Assembly: GCF_019263585.2 (NCBI RefSeq)
Contig: NZ_JADQDF010000001.1
Coordinates: 5,703,501 to 5,767,500 of the forward strand
Direction: 5' to 3'
Length of the DNA stretch: 64,000 bases
Source: Pseudonocardia oceani
Lineage (GTDB): Bacteria; Actinomycetota; Actinomycetes; Mycobacteriales; Pseudonocardiaceae
Below are positions 18,071-26,550 of the stretch, one piece after another (positions within the stretch are counted from its first letter, which is position 1; each line of letters opens with the position of its first letter). A program made the translations under genes and the position numbers. The notes below the pieces were generated by a model that did no database searches, was not told where the DNA came from, and was given only the letters and a program-made list of their open reading frames with translations.

Positions 18071-18107
18071 GGCGTTCACCCACTGTAGCCAGCTGTGGGT
18101 GAACGCC
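18071..18107 (-). terminator. Perfect 13-bp inverted repeat, likely terminator after the NMT1 operon
   Basis: GGCGTTCACCCAC (18071-18083) and GTGGGTGAACGCC (18095-18107) are exact reverse complements with an 11-nt loop. The hairpin lies 40-76 bp past the stop of the substrate-binding protein gene and upstream of the LCP gene, both on the minus strand. No T-tract follows, which is common in high-GC actinomycetes. It could instead be an operator for the LCP gene. Confidence 0.6.
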
Positions 18108-18146
18108 GCGCGGTCGAGTGTGACGATCGTGCGAACGGGCGGCCGG

Positions 18147-19274
18147 TCAGCTGCCGCCGGGGTTGAGCGTGACCTCCATCGGTGCGTACGAGGTCCCCTC
18201 GACGTCGACGCCCTCGGCCCGCAGCAGGTCCAGCGCCTGCTCGACGTAGGTGTTGGTGTAGGCGTCGGCGTCCGGGTCGGCGGTGATGACCGTCTGCCCG
18301 TCGGCGTTCACGGCGGTGCGCGCGACACCGACGGTGCGTGTCCAGGCGGCCTCGTCGATCGTGCCCGCGCCGGCGGGGGCCGGCCAGATCAGCTTGTTGA
18401 CCTCGTTGATCTGCCACAGCTGGTGGCTCGCACCGAGGGTCGACCCGGCGGCCACGACGATGTCGCGGCACGACTCGACGTTGTCGCGGCAGTACGCCCA
18501 GCCCTGCAGCGACGCGGCGATGAACTTCGTCGTCGTGTCCTGGTAGGCGGGGTCGGACAGGCGCTCGGTGTTGGCCCAGATCGCGTCCTGCAGCATCGCG
18601 GTGCCCTGGTCCTCCCAGTTGATCACCGAGAAGTCCGAGGGCTGGTACAGCGCACCGGTGGCGGGGTTCGTCGCCTCCAGCACCTGCGCGTACTCGTTGT
18701 AGGACATGGCCTGGGCGGCGTCGATCTCGCCGGAGAGCAGGGCCTGCATGTCGAACTGCTGCTGCACCAGCGTCACGTCGGCGGCGGGGGCGATGCCGGC
18801 CGCGGTCATGCCCGCGAACAGCTCGAACTCGTTGCCGAAGCCCCAGTTGCCGACGCGCTTGCCGCGCAGGTCGGCGGGTGCCGCGATGCCGGCGTTCGCG
18901 AACGACACCTGGTACGTGCCCGAGCGCTGGAACACCTGGGCGACGTCGGTGATCCCGGCCCCCTGTTCCCGCGACGCGAGCGCCTTGGGCACCCACGCGA
19001 TGGCGTAGTCGGCCTGGCCCTGCGCCAGCACCGTCTGCGGGACGATGTCGACCCCGCCCTCCAGGATCTCCACGTCGAGGCCCTGGGCCTCGTAGAAGCC
19101 CTGGTCGACCGCGGCGAGGTAGCCCGCGAACTGGCCCTGCGTGAACCACTGCAGCTGCAGCTTCACGGGGGTGAGCCCGCCCTCGGCCGGGGCCGCGGGC
19201 TCCGCGACCGTCGAGCACGCGGCCAGCGCGACCGCGCTCACGGCGACGGCCAGGGCCGTTCTCAATCGGGACAT
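18147..19274 (-). CDS. NMT1/THI5-like ABC transporter substrate-binding lipoprotein
   Basis: A 375-residue exported lipoprotein with the lipobox L-A-A-C at residues 17-20. The mature protein has the NMT1-type start V-K-L-Q-L-Q-W-F-x-Q-x-Q-F-A-G-Y and D-Q-G-F-Y-E-A-Q-G-L-D-V, followed by D-L-R-G-K-R-V-G and a Y-N-E-Y turn. This family binds pyrimidine thiamine precursors, riboflavin-like compounds, sulfonates and related ligands. The sequence does not settle which, and I find no TPP riboswitch upstream. It is the last gene of a four-gene operon with two permeases and an ATPase, 30 bp after the second permease. Confidence 0.85.
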   Translation of the reverse strand: MSRLRTALAVAVSAVALAACSTVAEPAAPAEGGLTPVKLQLQWFTQGQFAGYLAAVDQGFYEAQGLDVEILEGGVDIVPQTVLAQGQADYAIAWVPKALASREQGAGITDVAQVFQRSGTYQVSFANAGIAAPADLRGKRVGNWGFGNEFELFAGMTAAGIAPAADVTLVQQQFDMQALLSGEIDAAQAMSYNEYAQVLEATNPATGALYQPSDFSVINWEDQGTAMLQDAIWANTERLSDPAYQDTTTKFIAASLQGWAYCRDNVESCRDIVVAAGSTLGASHQLWQINEVNKLIWPAPAGAGTIDEAAWTRTVGVARTAVNADGQTVITADPDADAYTNTYVEQALDLLRAEGVDVEGTSYAPMEVTLNPGGS

Positions 19275-19304
19275 GTGACTCCTTCTGGAACCGGGGGAGG
19301 GGAC

Positions 19305-20057
19305 TTACCGGGGGCTTCGGGTGGCGAGCCGCTCGAGGAGCAGCCCGGCGAGGTGGAACAGCAGACCCAGCACGATCGAGGCGACGACGAACGCCCACGC
19401 CCGCGCGTACGCGGTGTTCGCCGCGGCCGAGGAGATGCGGCTGCCGAGGCCGTTCTGCGGGCCACCGAAGTACTCGGCGACGATCGAGGCGATCACCGCG
19501 GCCGGGGCGGCCAGGCGCAGCCCGGTGACGATGTAGGGCACCGCGCCGGGCAGCCGCACGAACCGCGACGCCTGCCAGGGCGTGGCGGCCAGCGCCGTCA
19601 TCAGGTCGGCGTGCACCGGCTGCACCTGGCGCAGCCCGCGCGCGGTCGACACGAACACCGGCACCACCACGACGACGGTCACCACCAGCCGGCGCGGCAC
19701 CTCCGTCGTCGAGCCGAACATCGTCGTGAACACCGGCGCGAGCGCGACGATCGGCACCGCACTGGCGGCCAGCACCACGGGCGTCGCGAGCTCCTGCACC
19801 AGCCGTGACCGCGCCGCGAGCAGCGCCAGCGCCACCCCGAGGACGAACCCGGTGACGAGCCCGGCCAGCGCGTTGCCGCCCGTCACCGACGCCGTGGGGA
19901 GGATGACGCCGAACTGCGCGGCGACCTGCGCCGCGATGGCGGTGGGCGCGGGCAGCAGGAACGACGGCACGGCCAGCGCGACGACCAGCACCTGCCACAC
20001 GACGAGCACGCCGGCCCCGAACAGCAGGGGCGGCGCCCACCGGCCAGCCGCACTCAC
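19305..20057 (-). CDS. ABC transporter permease (second of the NMT1 operon)
   Basis: A 250-residue membrane protein with about six helices and the EAA-type loop T-P-W-Q-A-S-R-F-V-R-L-P-G-A-V-P-Y-I-V-T-G-L that docks to the ATPase. It belongs to the SsuC/ThiX/TauC-type permeases (BPD_transp_1). The GTG start overlaps the ATPase stop as GTGA. It is clearly different in sequence from the other permease of the operon, so the channel is probably a heterodimer. Confidence 0.88.
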   Translation of the reverse strand: MSAAGRWAPPLLFGAGVLVVWQVLVVALAVPSFLLPAPTAIAAQVAAQFGVILPTASVTGGNALAGLVTGFVLGVALALLAARSRLVQELATPVVLAASAVPIVALAPVFTTMFGSTTEVPRRLVVTVVVVVPVFVSTARGLRQVQPVHADLMTALAATPWQASRFVRLPGAVPYIVTGLRLAAPAAVIASIVAEYFGGPQNGLGSRISSAAANTAYARAWAFVVASIVLGLLFHLAGLLLERLATRSPR

Positions 20058-20878
20058 TCGTGCCCCTTGCGCAGGGCCTCGCGCACGTCGGTGATCGCGG
20101 TGAAGAACGCCGCCGACTCGCGGACGTCCTCGACGTCGTCAGGCGCCAGCTCGGTGCTCGCGCCCGGGCGCCGTCCCGCGACCACCGCGGTGATCCGCCC
20201 GGGCCGCGGCGACATGACGACGACCCGGTCCGAGAGCACCACCGCCTCGGGGATCGAGTGCGTCACGAACAGCACGGCCGCGCCGGTCTCGCCCGCGATC
20301 CGCAGCAGCTCGGCCTGCATCCGCTCGCGCGTCATCTCGTCGAGGGCGCCGAACGGCTCGTCCATGAGCAGCAGCGAGGGCCGCGGCGCGAGCGCGCGGG
20401 CGATGGCCACGCGCTGCTGCATCCCGCCCGACAGCTCGCCCGGGCGCGACCGCGCGAAGTCGGCCAGGCCCACCATCTCCAGCAGCTCCGCCGCCCGCGC
20501 CCGCCGCTCCGCCTTCGCGACGCCGTGCACCTGCAGCGGCAGCTCGACGTTCTCCGCGACCGTGCGCCACTCCAGCAGCCCCGCCTGCTGGAAGGCGATG
20601 CCGTAGTCCTGGTCGAGGCGGGCCTGCGCGGCGGGCTTGCCGCCGACCCGCACGCTGCCCGCCGTCGGCTGCTCCAGGTCGGCCACGACCCGCAGCAGCG
20701 TCGACTTCCCGCACCCCGACGGCCCGATCAGCGACACGAACTCGCCCGCGCCGATCGTCAGGTCGACGCCCTCCAGCGCCTGCACCGGCCCGAACACCTT
20801 GTCGACGCCGGCGAGGTCGACGGCGGGCAGGTCCTCGGGGGGCAGGTCCGCCTCCGGCCGGGGGCCCGGGGCGCTCAC
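20054..20878 (-). CDS. ABC transporter ATP-binding protein (NMT1-type importer)
   Basis: A 274-residue ATPase of the nitrate/sulfonate/thiamine-precursor class. Walker A is G-P-S-G-C-G-K-S-T, the Q-loop is in A-F-Q-Q-A-G-L-L-E-W-R-T, the signature is L-S-G-G-M-Q-Q-R-V, Walker B is L-L-L-M-D-E-P-F-G-A-L-D and the switch His is in V-T-H-S-I. The GTG at 20878 overlaps the upstream permease stop as GTGA, and the stop overlaps the next permease. The first 20 residues form a Pro/Glu-rich tail unlike the core, so a slightly later start is possible. Confidence 0.9.
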   Translation of the reverse strand: MSAPGPRPEADLPPEDLPAVDLAGVDKVFGPVQALEGVDLTIGAGEFVSLIGPSGCGKSTLLRVVADLEQPTAGSVRVGGKPAAQARLDQDYGIAFQQAGLLEWRTVAENVELPLQVHGVAKAERRARAAELLEMVGLADFARSRPGELSGGMQQRVAIARALAPRPSLLLMDEPFGALDEMTRERMQAELLRIAGETGAAVLFVTHSIPEAVVLSDRVVVMSPRPGRITAVVAGRRPGASTELAPDDVEDVRESAAFFTAITDVREALRKGHE

Positions 20879-21756
20879 GCGACGTTCCCGCGGTAGCGGC
20901 GCAGCACGACGTCGAGCAGGCCGACGGCACCGGCCGCGACCAGCCCGAGCACGGCCGCGCCCAGGATCGCGGTGTACATCCGCGACGGGTCGCCGGTGGC
21001 CGACTGCGCGTACTCGATGATCAGCCGTCCGACGCCGCCGCGGGTACCGGTGGAGATCTCGGCGACGATCGCGCCGACGACGGCCGCGGCCGCCGCGAGG
21101 CGCACCGCCGGCACGAGGTGCGGCACCGCGGCGGGCAGCCGCAGCCGCAGCAGGGTCGTCCACCAGCCGCAGGCCAGCGAGCGGAACAGCTCGAGGTCGG
21201 CGCGCCGGGGCGAGGTCAGCCCCCGCAGCGCGCCCACGGCGATCGGGAAGAACGCGAGGTAGGACGAGATCACCATGACCGACGCCCACGGCTGCCAGGG
21301 CTGCCCGAACACCGCGATCTTCCCGCCCCACCCGGCCACGAGCGGCGCGATGGCGATGAGCGGCACGGTCTGCGACAGCACGACCCACGGCAGCAGCGCG
21401 CGCTCCAGCAGCCCGAACCGGGCCATCCCCAGCGCCAGCAGCGCGCCCAGGACCCCGCCGATGAGCAGCCCGCCCAGCGCGAGCCCGAGCGTGAACAGCG
21501 CCCCGGAGGCGACCGCCTCGCCGACCGTCCGCTGCGCCGCGGCTCCCGCGACCTCCGGCTCGCCCAGCCGCGCCAGCACGGTCCACACGTGCGGCATCGC
21601 CGCGTCGTCGGTGCGGGGGAGGACCCGCGTGCCCCCGATGCTCACGCCCGCGTCGGGCAGCACCGCCTTGGCCAGCTCCCACAGCCCGACGAGCAGTGCG
21701 AACGCGACGACCGCGCTCACCGCCGTCCGCACCCGTCCCGCACTCACAGTGGCCAC
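20875..21756 (-). CDS. ABC transporter permease (first of the NMT1 operon)
   Basis: A 293-residue membrane protein with about six helices. The ATPase-docking loop reads R-S-L-A-C-G-W-W-T-T-L-L-R-L-R-L-P-A-A-V-P, and W-E-L-A-K at the N-terminal helix is typical of SsuC/TauC-like permeases. It has a periplasmic stretch (about residues 35-70) longer than in its partner. It leads the four-gene operon. The GTG start lies 115 bp from the divergent AraC-type regulator, which may control it. Confidence 0.87.
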   Translation of the reverse strand: MATVSAGRVRTAVSAVVAFALLVGLWELAKAVLPDAGVSIGGTRVLPRTDDAAMPHVWTVLARLGEPEVAGAAAQRTVGEAVASGALFTLGLALGGLLIGGVLGALLALGMARFGLLERALLPWVVLSQTVPLIAIAPLVAGWGGKIAVFGQPWQPWASVMVISSYLAFFPIAVGALRGLTSPRRADLELFRSLACGWWTTLLRLRLPAAVPHLVPAVRLAAAAAVVGAIVAEISTGTRGGVGRLIIEYAQSATGDPSRMYTAILGAAVLGLVAAGAVGLLDVVLRRYRGNVA

Positions 21757-21871
21757 AACCGCACAGCGTCCTTCCCGATCACGTGAAAGGGAAGACTGCG
21801 CAGCGCGGATGACGACGGTGTTGCCGAGCTGTTGCCGTTCGCGGCACCGCCGCGCAGGTCACACTGGTGCC

Positions 21872-22639
21872 GTGGACCGCGACCCCCGCGAGCTCGACGG
21901 TGCCTGGACGCGCCACCAGCGCCACGCGTTCACGGTGCCCGCGCCCGACCTCGCCCCGTTCCTCGCCGCGCACTGGGCCGTCGAGTGGGACTACGCGACG
22001 CCCTACCGGCAGAAGATCGTCCCGTACCCGCAGGTGCAGGTCACGGTGCGGCCCGGGCGGGAACCGGAGGTGCACGGGGTGTCGAGCCGGCACGTCGTGC
22101 GGGTGCTGGAGGGGCGCGACCGGGTCGTCGGCGCGGCGTTCCGCCCGGGGGTGTTCCGGGCCGTGCTGGGCGGGTCGGTCTCGACGATCACCGACCGGGT
22201 GCTGCCCGCGTCGGCGGTCGCCGCGCTCGCCGGCGGCCCGGACGAGCCGGTGGACGCGGAGTCGGTGCAGCGGTGGCTGCGCGGCGCGCTGCCCGCGGCC
22301 GGTCCGGGGCCGGCCGCGGCGGACGCGGAGGCCGCCGTGGCGCTCGTCGCGGCCGACCGGGACCTCACCCGCGTCGACCGGCTCGCCGCCGCCACCGGGG
22401 TCGGCGTGCGCACGCTGCAGCGGCTGTTCGCCGAGCACGTCGGCGTCGGGCCGAAGTGGGTGATCCGCCGCTACCGGCTGCACGAGGTGACCGAGCGGCT
22501 CGCGGCGGGCGACCCCGTCGACTGGGCCGGGCTGGCCGCCGACCTCGGGTTCGCCGACCAGGCCCACCTCTCGCGCGACTTCGCCGCGCTGTTCGGGGAG
22601 CCGCCGACGACCTGGGCCCGGCGCTACCCGGGCCGGTGA
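21872..22639 (+). CDS. AraC-family transcriptional regulator
   Basis: A 255-residue regulator. The N-terminal half (A-P-F-L-A-A-H-W, P-Y-P-Q-V-Q-V-T-V, A-F-R-P-G-V-F-R) matches the DUF6597-type ligand-binding domain often found in actinobacterial AraC proteins. The C-terminal half holds two helix-turn-helix units, with L-A-A-A-T-G-V-G-V-R-T-L-Q-R-L-F, Y-R-L-H-E and L-G-F-A-D-Q-A-H-L-S-R-D-F. The GTG at 21872 is taken as start. It is divergent from the NMT1-type importer, its likely target. Confidence 0.85.
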   Translation: MDRDPRELDGAWTRHQRHAFTVPAPDLAPFLAAHWAVEWDYATPYRQKIVPYPQVQVTVRPGREPEVHGVSSRHVVRVLEGRDRVVGAAFRPGVFRAVLGGSVSTITDRVLPASAVAALAGGPDEPVDAESVQRWLRGALPAAGPGPAAADAEAAVALVAADRDLTRVDRLAAATGVGVRTLQRLFAEHVGVGPKWVIRRYRLHEVTERLAAGDPVDWAGLAADLGFADQAHLSRDFAALFGEPPTTWARRYPGR

Positions 22640-22659
22640 GGATCAGCTCCCGGCGACGC

Positions 22660-23346
22660 TCAGCTCTCGTCCACCCAGCCCCGGGCCTTCCAGTCCGGGA
22701 TCGACGGGCGCTCCTTGCCCAGCGTCGTGTCGTCGCCGTGGCCGGGGTAGACCCAGGTGTCGTCGGGCAGCACGTCGAAGACGCGGGCCTCGAGGTCGGC
22801 CACGAGCGACCAGAAGTCGGGCTCGGACCAGGTGCGCCCGGGGCCGCCGGGGAACAGCGAGTCGGCGCTGAACAGGTGCGGGTGGTCGCTGCCGCGGTAG
22901 AGCAGCGCGATCGAGCCCTGCGTGTGGCCGCGGAGGTGGATGACCTCCAGCTCGATCCGCCCGAACCGGACGACATCGCCGTGCTCGACGAGCTCGTCCA
23001 TCGGGATCGGCAGCTCGGGGGCGTCGATCGGGTGGGCGATCAGGTGCGGCTGGAACATGCCCGCGACCGCCCCGAGCGCCTGCCAGTGGTCGGCGTGGCG
23101 GTGCGAGGTCACCAGCGTGCGCAGCTCGGGCCGCGCGGCGCCGGAACCGATCAGGTCGGCGAGCCGTTCGGCGTCGTTGGCCGCGTCGAGCAGCAGCGCC
23201 TCGCCGGTGGCCCGGCAGACCAGCAGGAAGGCGTTGTTGTCCATCGGGCCCACGGACAGCTTCGTGATCGTCAGCGCGTCGAGCTCGCGCCGCGCCGCGG
23301 GGCCGCCGGGATCGGTGTGACCGGAGTAGTTGTCGAGGACGTCCAC
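22660..23346 (-). CDS. MBL-fold metallo-hydrolase
   Basis: A 228-residue metallo-beta-lactamase-fold hydrolase. The metal motif is S-H-R-H-A-D-H-W (H-x-H-x-D-H), followed by G-H-T-Q-G-S, a bridging Asp in S-A-D-S-L-F-P-G-G, and the last ligand in V-Y-P-G-H-G-D-D-T. This is the glyoxalase II-like arrangement. Such proteins act on thioesters, often in mycothiol-dependent detoxification in actinomycetes; that role is inference here. The start is GTG. It is convergent with the AraC gene (20-bp gap) and divergent from the HAAT importer. Confidence 0.85.
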   Translation of the reverse strand: MDVLDNYSGHTDPGGPAARRELDALTITKLSVGPMDNNAFLLVCRATGEALLLDAANDAERLADLIGSGAARPELRTLVTSHRHADHWQALGAVAGMFQPHLIAHPIDAPELPIPMDELVEHGDVVRFGRIELEVIHLRGHTQGSIALLYRGSDHPHLFSADSLFPGGPGRTWSEPDFWSLVADLEARVFDVLPDDTWVYPGHGDDTTLGKERPSIPDWKARGWVDES

Positions 23347-23406
23347 GTGCGACAGCCTAGAGCGTCACGATCGGGTTGCGGCCTGCTCCGGTCGTCACGG
23401 GACGCG

Positions 23407-23435
23407 TTGACAAGCCCCGTTCAGCACTACACCAT
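23407..23435 (+). promoter_or_regulatory. Probable promoter of the HAAT importer operon
   Basis: A perfect -35 hexamer TTGACA (23407-23412) is followed after 17 bp by CACCAT (23430-23435), a weak -10. The start codon of the substrate-binding protein lies 65 bp further on. The -35 and spacing are good and the -10 is poor. Confidence 0.45.
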
Positions 23436-23499
23436 CCGTCCGGTTCGCTCCCCATCTGTAGAACGTCCCACCACCGGTCACTCACCGAGGAGTCCCGAC

Positions 23500-24720
23500 A
23501 TGGAGCACCCCGCCCTCTCCCGACGCCGCCTCCTGGGTCTGTTCGGTGCCGCCGCGACCCTCCCCGTTCTCTCGGCCTGCGGGAGCAGCGTCGGCGGCGG
23601 CGGTTCGGCGCCCGCCGCGGGCGGGGGCGGGGGCACGATCAAGGTCGGCCTCGTCGTGCCGCAGTCCGGGGTCTACGCCGCCCTCGGCGAGGACATGACG
23701 CGCGGCTGGAACCTCTGGCTCGACGCCAACGGCTCGAGGTTCGGCGAGTACACCGTCGAGACGATCGCGGTCGACGAGGGCGAGACGCCCCAGACCGGCG
23801 TGCCCGCGGTGCAGCGGGTGATCCAGCAGGACAACGTGGACGTGGTGGTCGGCCTGGTCAACTCGGCGACGGCGCTGGGCGTCAAGGACCTGCTGACGGA
23901 GTCGAAGAAGCTGCTCATCGTCACGAACGCGGGTGCGGGCGCGCTGACCGGTCCCGAGCGCACCCCCTACATCTGGCGCACCTCGTTCACCAACGCCCAG
24001 ATCGCCGCGGCGATGGGAACGCACCTCGCCGAGACCGGCTTCGCCGAGGGCGTCTTCCTCATCGCGCCCGACTACGCGGCGGGCACCGAGGTCATCGAGG
24101 GCTTCAAGGCCGCCTACACCGCGGGCGGCGGCACGATCGCCGGCGAAGCCAAGCCTCCCTTCGGCTCCACGTCGGACTACCAGCCGTTCCTCTCCACGAT
24201 CCAGGGCTCCGGCGCCCGTGCCACCTTCTGCTTCTTCTCCGGCGCCGAGGCGATCACCTTCGTGCAGCAGTACGCGCAGTTCGGCCTGGCCGGCTCGATC
24301 CCGCTCTACGGCTCGGGCTTCCTCACCGAGGGCAACGTGCTCGCGCAGCAGGGGCAGGCCGCGCTCGGCGTCCAGACGACGCTGCACTACACCGACCAGC
24401 TCGACAACCCGGCCAACACCGCGTTCGTCGAGTCCTACACGGCGGCCAACGGCGAGGCGCCCAGCACGTTCTCCGTGCAGACCTGGGACGCGGCCAACGT
24501 GCTCAACCGGGCGCTCGCCACGGCCACCGCGCTCGACGGCGACTCGCTGGCCACCGCGCTCGGCGGCATCGGCGCCGTCGACGACAGCCCGCGCGGCACG
24601 TGGGAGTTCGACGGCCAGAGCCCGCGGCAGAACATCTACCTGCGCAGCGTGCAGGACGCGAACGGCACGCTGGTCAACGCGGTCGTCGAGGACCTCGGCC
24701 AGCAGAGCCAGCCGGGCTGA
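23500..24720 (+). CDS. Branched-chain amino acid-type ABC transporter substrate-binding lipoprotein
   Basis: A 406-residue exported lipoprotein. The N terminus S-R-R-R-L-L-G-L-F followed by a hydrophobic stretch and lipobox L-S-A-C looks like a Tat-dependent lipoprotein signal. After a Gly/Ala linker the periplasmic-binding type I fold begins with I-K-V-G-L-V-V-P-Q-S-G-V-Y-A-A-L-G-E-D and N-V-D-V-V-V-G-L-V-N-S. LivK-like proteins bind branched-chain amino acids, but also urea, amides or aromatic acids. The ligand here is not determined. GAGGAG precedes the ATG. It is the first gene of a five-gene operon with two permeases and two ATPases. Confidence 0.9.
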   Translation: MEHPALSRRRLLGLFGAAATLPVLSACGSSVGGGGSAPAAGGGGGTIKVGLVVPQSGVYAALGEDMTRGWNLWLDANGSRFGEYTVETIAVDEGETPQTGVPAVQRVIQQDNVDVVVGLVNSATALGVKDLLTESKKLLIVTNAGAGALTGPERTPYIWRTSFTNAQIAAAMGTHLAETGFAEGVFLIAPDYAAGTEVIEGFKAAYTAGGGTIAGEAKPPFGSTSDYQPFLSTIQGSGARATFCFFSGAEAITFVQQYAQFGLAGSIPLYGSGFLTEGNVLAQQGQAALGVQTTLHYTDQLDNPANTAFVESYTAANGEAPSTFSVQTWDAANVLNRALATATALDGDSLATALGGIGAVDDSPRGTWEFDGQSPRQNIYLRSVQDANGTLVNAVVEDLGQQSQPG

Positions 24721-24724
24721 CGGC

Positions 24725-25582
24725 GTGCTCGTCAGCATCCTCAACGGGTTCGCCATCGGGTTCCTGCTGTTCATCCTCGCGGTCGGCCTGTCGCTCGTCT
24801 TCGGGATGATGGACGTCCTGAACCTGGCCCACGGCGCGCTGTTCCTGGGCGGTGCCTACGTCGGGGCGACGCTCGCCGGCAGCTGGGGCGGGTTCCTCGG
24901 CGCGCTGGCGATCGCCGCGGTCGGCGGGCTGGTCGGCGGGGTGCTGCTGTCGCTGATGACCGAGCCGCTGCGCAGGCGCAGCCACCTCGACCAGGCCCTG
25001 CTCACGCTCGGCGTGGCCCTGATCGCGGCGGAGCTGCTGATCATCGTGTTCGGTGACGACCCGCTGTCCGCCGCGGCCCCGCCCGGGCTCGACGGCTCGG
25101 TCTCGGTGCTCGGCGCGGTCTACCCGACCTACCGGCTGCTCATCATCGTCATCGGGGCGGTGCTCGCGCTGGCCGTCTACATCGTCGTCGACCGGACGCG
25201 GGTGGGCGCGCTGGTGCGCGCCACCGTCGCCGACCGGGAGATGGTGGCGACGCTCGGCATCGACAACCGGCTCGTCAAGGGGGCGGTGTTCGCGGTCGGC
25301 TCCGTGCTGGCGACGGTCGCTGGCGTGCTCGGCGGCCCGATCTACGGCGCCCGCCCCGGTCTCGACGCGACGGTGCTGATCCTGGCGCTCGTCGTCGTCG
25401 TCATCGGGGGGCTGGGGTCGGTGCGCGGTGCGCTGGTCGGCGCGCTGGTGATCGGGCAGATCGACACCGTCGGCCGGGTGCTGCTGCCGGACTTCGCGTC
25501 GTTCGTGCTGTTCGGGGCGCTGGCGCTGGTGCTCGTGCTGCGGCCGCAGGGGTTGTTCGGGACGCCGGCGGTGGCGCGGTGA
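24725..25582 (+). CDS. HAAT-family ABC transporter permease (LivH type)
   Basis: A 285-residue membrane protein with eight or nine helices. The LivH hallmarks are V-F-G-M-M-D-V-L-N-L-A-H-G-A near the N terminus, the cytoplasmic loop R-A-T-V-A-D-R-E-M-V-A-T-L-G-I, and the G-G-L-G-S-V-R-G-A end. GTG at 24725 lies 4 bp after the lipoprotein stop. Its stop overlaps the LivM-like gene as GTGA. Confidence 0.9.
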   Translation: MLVSILNGFAIGFLLFILAVGLSLVFGMMDVLNLAHGALFLGGAYVGATLAGSWGGFLGALAIAAVGGLVGGVLLSLMTEPLRRRSHLDQALLTLGVALIAAELLIIVFGDDPLSAAAPPGLDGSVSVLGAVYPTYRLLIIVIGAVLALAVYIVVDRTRVGALVRATVADREMVATLGIDNRLVKGAVFAVGSVLATVAGVLGGPIYGARPGLDATVLILALVVVVIGGLGSVRGALVGALVIGQIDTVGRVLLPDFASFVLFGALALVLVLRPQGLFGTPAVAR

Positions 25583-26550
25583 CCGCCGTGGAGTCGTCGG
25601 TCGAGCCCGTCGAGGCGGTGCGCCGCCGCGGGTACGGCCGCTGGGTGTCGGTCGTGGTGCTCGTGGTGCTCGCCGCCGCGCCGCTGTTCCTGGCCCCGTT
25701 CGCCACCACGACGCTGAGCCGGGTCCTGGTGTTCGCGCTGTTCGCCGTGAGCCTGGACCTGCTCGTCGGCGTCACCGGGCTGCCCTCGCTCGGGCACGCC
25801 GCCTACTTCGGCTCGGGCGCCTACGCCGCGGGCTGGGTGTCGATCAACGTCACGGCCGAGGCACCGGTGCCGCTGCTGGCCGGGCTCGCCGTCGGCGCGC
25901 TCGCGGCCGCGCTCACCGGCTGGATCACCGCCCGGTCGGCCGGGGTCTTCTTCCTCATGCTGACGCTCGCGATCGGGGAGATCGTCGGGCAGGTCGCCAA
26001 CACCTGGGAGTCGGTGACGGGTGGCGCGAACGGCCTCACCGGCATCCCCGCGGTGCGCGTGGGGGGCGCGTCGCTGGTCAACGCCGGCTACTCCCACTGG
26101 TACGTGCTGGTGGTGTTCGCGCTCGGGTTCGCGCTGGTGTGGACGGTCGCGCGCTCGCCCTTCGGGGACGCGCTGCGCGGCATCCGCGACAACGAGCCCC
26201 GGATGCGGGCGCTGGGCTACTCCACCTCCCTCTACAAGTACGCGGTGTTCGTGCTGGCGGGCGGCGTCGCGGGGATGGCGGGGTCGCTGCTCGTCGCGCA
26301 GCAGCGGCTGGTGTCCACCGCCGACGCCGGGTTCCTCATCTCGTCGCTGATGCTGCTCGCCGTCGTCATCGGCGGGGCGGGGTCGCTGTGGGGGGCGGTG
26401 CTCGGGGCGGCGCTGGTCGTCGTCGTCCGCGACGCGCTGGGCCCGACGTTCGACGGCCACGGCCCGCTCGTGCTGGGGATCGTGTTCGTCGCCGTCGTCT
26501 ACCTGCTGCCGCGGGGCGCGGCCGGGCTGCTGCGCAGGAGGTCGGGATGA
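25579..26550 (+). CDS. HAAT-family ABC transporter permease (LivM type)
   Basis: A 323-residue membrane protein with about nine helices. Typical LivM features are V-G-V-T-G-L-P-S-L-G-H-A-A-Y-F-G-S-G-A-Y and the loop G-I-R-D-N-E-P-R-M-R-A-L-G-Y that contacts the ATPase, then G-G-A-G-S-L-W-G-A near the C terminus. The GTG start and the ATGA overlap with the following ATPase indicate a tightly coupled operon. The substrate is shared with the upstream binding protein and is unknown. Confidence 0.9.
   Translation: MTAVESSVEPVEAVRRRGYGRWVSVVVLVVLAAAPLFLAPFATTTLSRVLVFALFAVSLDLLVGVTGLPSLGHAAYFGSGAYAAGWVSINVTAEAPVPLLAGLAVGALAAALTGWITARSAGVFFLMLTLAIGEIVGQVANTWESVTGGANGLTGIPAVRVGGASLVNAGYSHWYVLVVFALGFALVWTVARSPFGDALRGIRDNEPRMRALGYSTSLYKYAVFVLAGGVAGMAGSLLVAQQRLVSTADAGFLISSLMLLAVVIGGAGSLWGAVLGAALVVVVRDALGPTFDGHGPLVLGIVFVAVVYLLPRGAAGLLRRRSG

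Noticed and set aside
21757..21871. TPP riboswitch upstream of the NMT1-type importer
   Set aside because: No THI-box-like conserved words or helix pattern seen by eye in the short intergenic region.
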